Positions 33,127 to 39,059 of a DNA stretch of 39,059 bases are shown here, piece after piece (position 1 is the first letter of the stretch; each line of letters begins with the position of its first letter). The DNA comes from Oscillospiraceae bacterium (GTDB lineage: Bacteria > Bacillota > Clostridia > Oscillospirales > Ruminococcaceae), in contig JAJQHD010000038.1 in NCBI GenBank assembly GCA_021199855.1, forward strand, positions 81,930 to 120,988. The letters are read 5' to 3'. The notes below the pieces were generated by a model. It made no database searches and had not been told where the DNA came from. It saw only the letters and a list, made by a program, of their open reading frames with translations. The position numbers and the translations under genes were made by a program.

Positions 33127-35085
33127 TCATCCTTCCTTTCTTAGTTCTGCTATCTTGTCTCTTAAGTAAGCCGCTTGCTCGAAGTTCAACTGCCTTGCGG
33201 CTTCTCTCATCTGCTTTGAAAGCTTGTCTATAAGCTCCATGCGCTCACGCTTGGTGTAGTGAACGGCTTTCTTATTAACATCTTTCTTTGAGGATATTTC
33301 TATAACATCGTGAACGTCTTTGACGATTGTTTTCGGAGTTATGCCATGTTGGGCATTGTACTCCTCCTGAATGGCACGGCGTCGTTCGGTCTCAGTGATA
33401 GCCTTTTCCATCGAGTCTGTGACGCTGTCAGCATACATGATGACTTTTCCGCCTGAGTTTCTTGCGGCTCTGCCTATTGTCTGGATAAGTGAACGCTCAC
33501 TTCGGAGGAAGCCTTCCTTATCGGCATCCAGAATTGCCACTAGCGAAACCTCCGGAAGATCGAGACCTTCTCTCAGAAGATTTATCCCGACCAGAACGTC
33601 AAATTCGCCGAGTCTTAAATCTCTTATGATTTCCATTCGCTCTATAGTGTCGATTGAATGGTGCATGTATCTGACTCTTACTCCGAGTTTTTGAAGGTAG
33701 CCTGTTAAATCCTCAGCCATTTTGACTGTGAGAGTTGTTACCAAAACTCGCTCGTTCTTTTCGGCTCGTTCGTTGATTTCGAGAACCAGATCGTCAATCT
33801 GTCCGGCTGTTGGTTTGACCTCTATTATCGGGTCCAAAAGTCCGGTGGGACGGATAATCTGCTCGACTACCTGCTCCGATTCGGAAAGTTCAAAGTCTCC
33901 GGGAGTTGCGGAGACGAATACAGCTTGGTCGCATCTTGAATAGAATTCGTCAAACGTAAGTGGACGATTGTCAAGTGCTGACGGAAGACGGAAGCCATAG
34001 TCGACCAAAGTCTGTTTTCTCGCCCTGTCCCCTGCGAACATTCCTCTGACCTGAGGAAGTGCGACGTGGGATTCATCTACAATCAGAAGAAAGTCATCCG
34101 GGAAGAAGTCAAGAAGTGTGAACGGAACCGCACCAGGTTCACGTCTTGCAAGGACTCGTGAATAATTCTCAATTCCACTGCAAAAACCGACTTCCTGTAG
34201 CATTTCCATGTCGTAATTAACACGTTGTTCGATTCTCTGAGCCTCGATAAGCTTGTCCTGAGACTTGAAGAATTCGACCCTTTCATGCATTTCATCCTCA
34301 ATGTCGTGGATTGCGGAATTGAGTCTCTCCTTGCCTGTGATATAGTGAGATGCCGGGAAAATTGCGACGTGAAGAAGAGTCCGTACAGCTTCGCCGGTGA
34401 CGACATTTACCTCGGTGATTCTGTCGACCTCATCGCCGAAGAATTCGATTCTTATTGCGGTTTCATTGTAGCTTGTCGGAAATACGTCTACAGTGTCTCC
34501 TCTTACTCTGAAACGGTTTCTCTGAAAATCAATGTCGTTTCGTTCATACTGGATAGAAACGAGCTCATGAATCAGATCATCACGGGATTTGGTCATGCCC
34601 TTTCTGACAGAGACGATCAGGCTCTTGTATTCCTCTGGATCGCCTAAAGAGTAGATGCAGGAAACACTTGCAACGATTACAACGTCCCGTCTTTCAGTCA
34701 GGGCGGCTGTAGCAGAGTGTCTTAAACGGTCGATTTCGTCGTTGACATCAGAATCCTTTTCGATATAGACGTCAGTTGCGGGGATGTAAGCTTCAGGCTG
34801 GTAGTAGTCGTAGTAAGAGACGAAGAATTCTACAGCGCTATCCGGGAAAAACTTACGGAGTTCGGAGCAAATCTGCGCCGCAAGGGTTTTGTTAGGCTCC
34901 AGAACAAGAGTCGGACGATTGACATTAGCAATGACATTAGCCATTGTGAATGTTTTTCCGGAGCCGGTAACACCGAGAAGGGTCTGCTTCTTCATACCGC
35001 TGTTGATGCCTTCTGAAAGCTTCTCAATTGCCTGTGGCTGGTCGCCGGTAGGATTGAATTTACTTTTAAGTACAAATTTGTCCAT
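33127..35085 (-). CDS. uvrB: Excinuclease ABC subunit UvrB
   Basis: Helicase-like core of nucleotide excision repair that receives damaged DNA from UvrA and recruits UvrC. The 652-residue protein has Walker [11 protein letters not shown], the beta-hairpin region [12 protein letters not shown], helicase motifs ending QTIGRAARN, and a C-terminal UVR domain ([24 protein letters not shown]). A TTG four codons upstream lies inside the ribosome binding site (GGAGGT), so the ATG at 35085 is used. The promoter carries a LexA-type box, so damage induction is expected. Confidence 0.98.
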   Translation of the reverse strand: MDKFVLKSKFNPTGDQPQAIEKLSEGINSGMKKQTLLGVTGSGKTFTMANVIANVNRPTLVLEPNKTLAAQICSELRKFFPDSAVEFFVSYYDYYQPEAYIPATDVYIEKDSDVNDEIDRLRHSATAALTERRDVVIVASVSCIYSLGDPEEYKSLIVSVRKGMTKSRDDLIHELVSIQYERNDIDFQRNRFRVRGDTVDVFPTSYNETAIRIEFFGDEVDRITEVNVVTGEAVRTLLHVAIFPASHYITGKERLNSAIHDIEDEMHERVEFFKSQDKLIEAQRIEQRVNYDMEMLQEVGFCSGIENYSRVLARREPGAVPFTLLDFFPDDFLLIVDESHVALPQVRGMFAGDRARKQTLVDYGFRLPSALDNRPLTFDEFYSRCDQAVFVSATPGDFELSESEQVVEQIIRPTGLLDPIIEVKPTAGQIDDLVLEINERAEKNERVLVTTLTVKMAEDLTGYLQKLGVRVRYMHHSIDTIERMEIIRDLRLGEFDVLVGINLLREGLDLPEVSLVAILDADKEGFLRSERSLIQTIGRAARNSGGKVIMYADSVTDSMEKAITETERRRAIQEEYNAQHGITPKTIVKDVHDVIEISSKKDVNKKAVHYTKRERMELIDKLSKQMREAARQLNFEQAAYLRDKIAELRKEG

Positions 35086-35102
35086 AGCAACCTCCAAATT
35101 AA

Positions 35103-35114
35103 GAACGTATGTTG
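35103..35114. promoter_or_regulatory. LexA (SOS) box before uvrB
   Basis: GAACGTATGTTG matches the Gram-positive LexA/DinR site GAAC-N4-GTTC at seven of eight fixed bases. It sits between the -10 and the ribosome binding site of uvrB, where a bound repressor would block the promoter. Confidence 0.75.
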
Positions 35115-35116
35115 TT

Positions 35117-35145
35117 ATGATATCATACTATCACCGAAATGTCAA
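35117..35145 (-). promoter_or_regulatory. Sigma-A promoter of uvrB-uvrA
   Basis: A perfect TTGACA (35140-35145), 17-base spacer and TATCAT (35117-35122) on the minus strand, 31 bases before the uvrB start. Confidence 0.8.
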
Positions 35146-35166
35146 TGACTAATATAGTAATCACAA

Positions 35167-35203
35167 GGAAAAATCAGGAGCCGCAAATTTGCTTTTCCTG
35201 ATT
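35167..35203 (-). terminator. Terminator after the TSCPD gene
   Basis: AATCAGGA (35172-35179) pairs with TCCTGATT (35196-35203); an inner GCAAATTTGC palindrome extends the structure. In the minus-strand RNA the stem runs into UUUUUCC. It ends the TSCPD transcript before the uvrB promoter. Confidence 0.7.
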
Positions 35204-35232
35204 CTTTCAAGGGTGAAGTTCCGGGTCTGAAA

Positions 35233-35475
35233 TCAGAGTGCGGCTTTGAGAGCCTGAGCGAACTGGTCGGGGCAGGAAGTGTTCTTAGCTCCGCACTTGA
35301 TTCCTTCGAGTTTTGCGATTGCATCCTCGACTTTCATGCCCTTTACAAGGCTTGAAATGCCTTTTAGGTTGCCGTTGCAACCGCCGACGAAAGAAACGTC
35401 GCCGATAATTCCGTTTTCTACCTCGAAATTAATCTGCCTCGAGCAGGTGCCTCTAGTCTGATAAGTATAAGTCAT
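35233..35475 (-). CDS. TIGR03905-type TSCPD domain protein
   Basis: An 80-residue protein with the TSCPD motif (KNTSCPDQFAQAL, residues about 64-76) and an N-terminal cysteine in GTCSRQINFEV. The domain also forms the C-terminal part of some B12-dependent ribonucleotide reductases; the stand-alone form is common in anaerobic Firmicutes and its function is unknown. The Cys pattern (GTCS, GGCNGN, IKCG, TSCPD) suggests metal or cluster binding, which is inference. The ATG has AAGGAG upstream. Confidence 0.88.
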   Translation of the reverse strand: MTYTYQTRGTCSRQINFEVENGIIGDVSFVGGCNGNLKGISSLVKGMKVEDAIAKLEGIKCGAKNTSCPDQFAQALKAAL

Positions 35476-35485
35476 TTTTGTTACT

Positions 35486-35514
35486 CCTTACTATTATACA
35501 AATTGTAATTTTTT
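35486..35514 (-). promoter_or_regulatory. Possible promoter of the TSCPD gene
   Basis: A TATAAT -10 lies just before the AAGGAG ribosome binding site on the minus strand. Seventeen bases upstream is only TATAAA, a poor -35, so this is a weak or activated promoter if real. The rluA-family gene ends directly upstream. Confidence 0.4.
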
Positions 35515-36472
35515 ATTTATAGTCAGGAAAGAACTTTTCCTGGAACCATGCAGGTTTTGCTACGAATTCTTTGCCGTCAAGATACGCAAGGTTTCCGCCG
35601 ATGTCTCCGAGCTCAAATTTCAGGCTGTGTGCTTGAAGAGCCTGGGTTTTGACTGAGTATTTTTTGTTGATATCACCAAAGCCATACTTGCCATCGCCTA
35701 AAACCGGGTGTCCGATATGAGTCATGTGAGCTCTTATCTGATGGGTTCTGCCGGTGATGAGGTCAATCTCACAGAGTGACAAACCGCTGTTTGTAGAGAG
35801 AACTCTGTAACCGGTAATAATCTCCTTTGAGTTGTTTACAGGCTTATCGTAAATTCTGACAGTATTCTCGGCTTCGTTCTTGATAAGATATGCCTTTATT
35901 ATAGCTTCTTTAGGCATAGGCTCCCCTATCACAGCGCAAAGATACTTCTTCTTGATTCGTCTTTCTTTCACAGCGAAATTCAGAATTCTCAGGCTTTCGG
36001 CATTCTTTGCGCAGATAACGAGTCCTTCGGTATTTCTGTCAAGGCGATTGCAGAGTGACGGTGCAAAGCTTGCCTCTTCTTCGGGGTTATACTCTCCTTT
36101 TTCGTAGAGATACTTCTTGATGCGATTTATAAGCGTGTCGATTGTGTTCTCATCGTCCTCATGAACTACGAGCCCGCAGGGCTTGTCGACTATCAGCAAG
36201 TTCTCGTCTTCGAATACAATATCGATTTTACTGCTGACAAGGAGAAAATCGTTTTCGGAAGGTGCCTCAAAGAATTCGTCGTTGATATAAAGCTCCAAAA
36301 TATCGCCTTCATTGAGTCGTGTTGATATTTCGCATCTTGCGTGATTCAGTTTGATTCTTTTGATGCGGATATATTTGTACATAAGCGATTGCGGGAGCTT
36401 TGGGACTGCTTTTGTGATAAACTTGTCCACACGCTGACCGGCATCGTTGCGATTTATCATGTAGCTTTTCAT
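35513..36472 (-). CDS. RluA family pseudouridine synthase (RluC/D-like)
   Basis: A 319-residue enzyme that converts specific uridines to pseudouridine, most likely in 23S rRNA. An N-terminal S4 domain (about 8-65, AGQRVDKFITKAVPKLPQS) precedes the catalytic domain with NRLDRNTEGLVI; the catalytic aspartate is D145. Later motifs are GRTHQIRAHMTHIGHPVLGDGKYG. The frame begins six codons earlier, but the ATG at 36472 has GAGG at a normal distance, whereas the first ATG has none. Target site cannot be assigned. It has its own promoter, divergent from the CotH gene. Confidence 0.92.
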   Translation of the reverse strand: MKSYMINRNDAGQRVDKFITKAVPKLPQSLMYKYIRIKRIKLNHARCEISTRLNEGDILELYINDEFFEAPSENDFLLVSSKIDIVFEDENLLIVDKPCGLVVHEDDENTIDTLINRIKKYLYEKGEYNPEEEASFAPSLCNRLDRNTEGLVICAKNAESLRILNFAVKERRIKKKYLCAVIGEPMPKEAIIKAYLIKNEAENTVRIYDKPVNNSKEIITGYRVLSTNSGLSLCEIDLITGRTHQIRAHMTHIGHPVLGDGKYGFGDINKKYSVKTQALQAHSLKFELGDIGGNLAYLDGKEFVAKPAWFQEKFFPDYK

Positions 36473-36502
36473 ATCATACCTCGAAATCATCTCTACACGA
36501 AT

Positions 36503-36531
36503 ATTTTACCCGATTCTTGCGTTCTTGTCAA
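36503..36531 (-). promoter_or_regulatory. Sigma-A promoter of the rluA-family gene
   Basis: TTGACA (36526-36531), 17-base spacer and TAAAAT (36503-36508) on the minus strand, 30 bases before the chosen ATG, which supports that start region. Confidence 0.75.
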
Positions 36532-36591
36532 CCGTTTTGTTGGAATAATGTTCCCCGACAAATCTTAATGAATTTGTAACCGTATTGTATC

Positions 36592-36620
36592 TTGAAATGT
36601 ACGGCACTGTGTGATAAAAT
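36592..36620 (+). promoter_or_regulatory. Sigma-A promoter of the CotH-domain gene
   Basis: TTGAAA (36592-36597), 17-base spacer and TAAAAT (36615-36620), 55 bases before the ATG at 36676. The 200-base divergent region holds this promoter and that of the rluA-family gene, and nothing else I can recognise. Confidence 0.7.
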
Positions 36621-36675
36621 GTAGAACGATAAGAGATAACCGGCTTGTCCGATTTATATTAAGGAAGTATTGAAA

Positions 36676-38340
36676 ATGAATGACAAAAGAAGGATAATGG
36701 CGGTTGTATGTGCTGTAGCGGTTCTTACGAGCAGTATGACTGCCTGTACTCGTACTGAAATATCTGATATAAGTGAAAGCGAAACCACAACAGCTTCATC
36801 ATCTGAAGAAGTGACAACCGTATCGGATAACGTGCCGTCTCATATTGTCACACAATCCGATTCTACAACAGCTACTGAGGCTATTACTGTAGCAACTTCA
36901 TCTACAGAAGAAGCTGAAACTGATGATTCTGGCTTGATTGTGGACGACTACACTGAAGATTTCACGTATGACAGCCTGACTCCTGATGACTTGTACGAGA
37001 TGTATGGGCTCTCAAGGAGTGAGCGCAGTAGCTTCTACTCCCAGATTTGCAGTGAATGTGAGCTTCCGATTATTTCGGTTTCTACTGAAGATGAGCAGGA
37101 GGTTCTCTCACTTGACGAATATGTGAACTGCATCGTTGAGATTATGAATTGCGACTCTGAGTACGTCATGGATGCAACAGAGGCTCAGATAAGAGTCAGA
37201 GGCAATGCAAGCGCATACTATGGAGATGTCGACCAGATAAGAGCCAACGGTGCACCTTACCGAATCAAGTTTACAAAGAAGCAGTCGGTTCTTGGACTCA
37301 ACGACGGAGCAAAATGCAAATCGTGGGTACTTCTCAAAACATATAACTACGGTGTCAGAGACCATCTTGCATTTACTCTTGCGGCGGCTATAAATGCCGG
37401 AATGTATTACGTCTCTGATTCCACCTTCGTGCAGGTTTATATCAATGAAGAATACATGGGAATCTATCTTCTCTGCGAACAGACTCAGGAGAACGAGAAC
37501 AGAGTTGCTATCACGGAGGCTGAGGAAGGCTACACAGGCACCGATATCGGATATCTGGTCGAGCTTGACAACTACTCAAGCGGCGAGACATGGAGATTCA
37601 TGCTAAATTACAACAATGAGTCTATCACTGACGTTTACGGCACAACACGTGTTCCAAAAAAGTACTATTACACTGTCAGAAATGACATCTACTCCGAAGA
37701 ACAACTCGACTTTATAGAGAGATATTTTGAGGTCTGCTATGAGGTTGCAATGCGGGCTATCAAATATGGCGAATATTATCGGGTGGACAGAGTCGACGAC
37801 GATTTCACTTTGACTCTGGCACAGGATGAGTTCGAGTCAGCATATGACTGCATCTCTCAGGTTATGGACATCGAGTCATTTGTCGACATGTACATCACTT
37901 ATGAGATTGTGAACGACCAAGATGTTGGTGGCGGAAGCTTCTTCTTTGCGGTTGACTTCAGCGAAACTTCAATCTACCCGACACTTACCTGCGTTGCACC
38001 GTGGGATTTCAGCTGGGCATATGGCGACTACAGCTCCGATTCCGATGGCGGACTTTATGCGGCGAAGTTCAAGGATGATTATTTCGTCGACAACTGGGGT
38101 GACCGCTCCAATCCATGGCTTATCCTCCTCTACTCTGCCGACTGGTTCCAGGATCTTGTCAGTGAGAAGTGGCAGGAAAGATACTCATACATCCTTGAAG
38201 CCTTGGATGAAGTCACCGATACAGTCAATACCTACTCAGATGATTTTGACAAGGACGGAAAGAGCAGAACTTCAAGTGCTCTTGCGACAATCAGATGGAC
38301 AAGAAACAGAGTTGAGTATCTCAACACCCTTTGGGGATGA
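36676..38340 (+). CDS. CotH kinase-family lipoprotein
   Basis: A 554-residue lipoprotein: a basic N-terminus, hydrophobic stretch and Met-Thr-Ala-Cys lipobox (C24), then a Thr/Ser/Glu-rich linker (about 25-90). The CotH domain follows with QIRVRGNAS, PYRIKFTKKQSVLGLN, KSWVLLKTYNY, FVQVYINEEYMGIYLLCEQ and IGYLVELDNY. CotH proteins are atypical protein kinases; Bacillus CotH phosphorylates spore-coat proteins, and CotH domains also occur in Ruminococcus surface and cellulosome proteins. The lipoprotein form would sit outside the cell, where ATP is scarce, so its reaction is unclear. A TTG two codons upstream is less well spaced from AAGGAAG than the ATG used. A terminator follows. Confidence 0.88.
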   Translation: MNDKRRIMAVVCAVAVLTSSMTACTRTEISDISESETTTASSSEEVTTVSDNVPSHIVTQSDSTTATEAITVATSSTEEAETDDSGLIVDDYTEDFTYDSLTPDDLYEMYGLSRSERSSFYSQICSECELPIISVSTEDEQEVLSLDEYVNCIVEIMNCDSEYVMDATEAQIRVRGNASAYYGDVDQIRANGAPYRIKFTKKQSVLGLNDGAKCKSWVLLKTYNYGVRDHLAFTLAAAINAGMYYVSDSTFVQVYINEEYMGIYLLCEQTQENENRVAITEAEEGYTGTDIGYLVELDNYSSGETWRFMLNYNNESITDVYGTTRVPKKYYYTVRNDIYSEEQLDFIERYFEVCYEVAMRAIKYGEYYRVDRVDDDFTLTLAQDEFESAYDCISQVMDIESFVDMYITYEIVNDQDVGGGSFFFAVDFSETSIYPTLTCVAPWDFSWAYGDYSSDSDGGLYAAKFKDDYFVDNWGDRSNPWLILLYSADWFQDLVSEKWQERYSYILEALDEVTDTVNTYSDDFDKDGKSRTSSALATIRWTRNRVEYLNTLWG

Positions 38341-38369
38341 CTTCCCTACCTGAATATCAGCATAAAAAG

Positions 38370-38397
38370 AATGCCTCCGGAATGGAGGCATTACTTT
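38370..38397. terminator. Bidirectional terminator between the CotH gene and the surface protein
   Basis: AATGCCTCC (38370-38378) pairs with GGAGGCATT (38384-38392) around a five-base loop. A T-rich run follows on both strands (better on the minus strand), ending the two convergent transcripts. Confidence 0.85.
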
Positions 38398-38424
38398 TAG
38401 TTGTCTTCGATAGTTTTCAGAAGA

Positions 38425-39059
38425 TTACTTTCTCTTGGAAACTACAACAGCAGCAGCAGCTACAGCCATCGGGAGAAGAGCCAATACAACGCCGGTGTCA
38501 GCATTGGTAGAGGTAGTGGTCTCGGTGGAAGAAGTCTCAGTGCTGGAAGTGTCAGCAACTTCCTCAGAAGACTCTTCAGAAGTCTCTTCGGTAGCGGTCT
38601 CAGTGGTAGCTTCGCCGTCGGTAACGAGAGTTACAGAAGTGATGGTGAAGTTGTCGAGATAAGTGCCGTAAGAAATACCCTTGAACATAAGAGCATTAGC
38701 AACAGTGTCGCCGTGACCATCATTGTCGTTCATGGTGAGCTCAATGGTGTACTCAAAGTCGCCACCAGCAAATCCCTGATCGGTAGAAAGCCAAATAGCA
38801 GAATCAGTGTTTGCACCGTTTAAAAGCCAAACTCTAAAATCGCCATCAGAATTTCCTTTGATGGTAACAGTGACTGTCTCACCGTAAGCAACCTCTACAG
38901 GAAGCAAAACGCTGAGAGCTTCTTCGCTGGAGTTGAGTCCGCCATCAACAACAGTTACGTTGGTGCTTTCAGTAGCTCCATAGTAACCGAGGTTGTCAAG
39001 AGAAAGCTCAACATCGTAGGTAGCTGCGAAGCTGGTTACAGAGAGAGCCATAACCATTG
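38425..39059 (-). CDS. Secreted surface protein with sortase-like tail (5' end beyond right edge)
   Basis: The visible 211 codons start inside a signal peptide (MALSVTSFAA before the mature region), so the true start is probably a few codons beyond the edge. The body (about 15-150) is beta-rich, with motifs such as VEVAYGETVTVTIKGNSDGDFRVWLLNG and FEYTIELTMND, resembling a carbohydrate-binding-type beta sandwich. A Thr/Ser/Glu-rich linker follows. The end is Asn-Ala-Asp-Thr-Gly, about 18 hydrophobic residues and a Lys-Arg-Lys tail. That layout matches cell-wall sorting signals, though the motif is not LPxTG; it could also simply be a membrane anchor. The substrate is unknown. Confidence 0.75.
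   Translation of the reverse strand, partial: MVMALSVTSFAATYDVELSLDNLGYYGATESTNVTVVDGGLNSSEEALSVLLPVEVAYGETVTVTIKGNSDGDFRVWLLNGANTDSAIWLSTDQGFAGGDFEYTIELTMNDNDGHGDTVANALMFKGISYGTYLDNFTITSVTLVTDGEATTETATEETSEESSEEVADTSSTETSSTETTTSTNADTGVVLALLPMAVAAAAVVVSKRK

Noticed and set aside
36473-36675. Small RNA or riboswitch in the rluA-CotH divergent region
   Set aside because: Only two divergent promoters and ribosome binding sites are visible; no stable structure or known riboswitch motif was seen.

Overview
The window is a gene-dense stretch of chromosome from an anaerobic, spore-forming Gram-positive bacterium, most likely an Oscillospirales (Ruminococcus / Eubacterium siraeum-like) gut or rumen member. 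The evidence is a complete eight-gene spoIIIA operon, strong AAGGAGG-type ribosome binding sites, TTGACA/TATAAT promoters, NfnAB and rubrerythrin (typical of strict anaerobes), Thr/Ser-rich lipoproteins, a CotH-type surface protein, and a surface protein ending in an Asn-Ala-Asp-Thr-Gly + hydrophobic + Lys/Arg tail. The taxonomic placement is inference from gene content. I see no rRNA, tRNA, CRISPR array, insertion sequence or prophage.

Layout. Positions 1-28.2 kb read almost entirely on the minus strand; right to left the blocks are: (a) 28.2-23.5 kb, a lipoprotein with a DigH/GHL10-type glycosidase-like domain followed by a large secreted protein that fuses the same kind of domain to an N-acetylmuramoyl-L-alanine amidase; (b) 23.4-20.7 kb, nfnA-nfnB-yajC; (c) 20.6-15.6 kb, a small TIGR04086-type membrane protein and spoIIIAA-AH, with a candidate sigma-E promoter before spoIIIAA; (d) 15.5-5.7 kb, a housekeeping block with its own sigma-A promoter: yqhY, nusB, a TsaD-like M22 protein, xseA, xseB, ispA, dxs, tlyA, nadK, argR, recN; (e) 5.7-0.28 kb, DJ-1, mltG, a U32 (TrhP-type) protein, manA and a PRK06851-like P-loop ATPase; (f) the start of a Gly-rich repeat protein at the left edge. 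Blocks c and d follow the Bacillus spoIIIA-yqhY-nusB-xseAB-ispA-dxs-tlyA-argR-recN order, but accBC and folD are missing and the M22 gene sits in the folD position.

From 28.3 kb rightward: a plus-strand perR-like gene and rubrerythrin (oxidative stress), a histidine phosphatase, then minus-strand uvrB-uvrA behind a LexA-box promoter, a TSCPD-domain protein, an RluA-family pseudouridine synthase, a plus-strand CotH-domain lipoprotein, and a minus-strand surface protein cut by the right edge.

The region is mostly ordinary core genome. The least ordinary items are the two-gene envelope module at 23.5-28.2 kb (an enzyme that strips peptides from glycan, fused to and paired with domains related to an enzyme that cuts stripped glycan), a hairpin after yajC that buries the ribosome binding site of the next gene, the TsaD-like paralogue, and the two partial surface or repeat proteins at the edges. 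Several longest-possible reading frames start too early; the starts given here were chosen by ribosome binding site and, where visible, promoter position.
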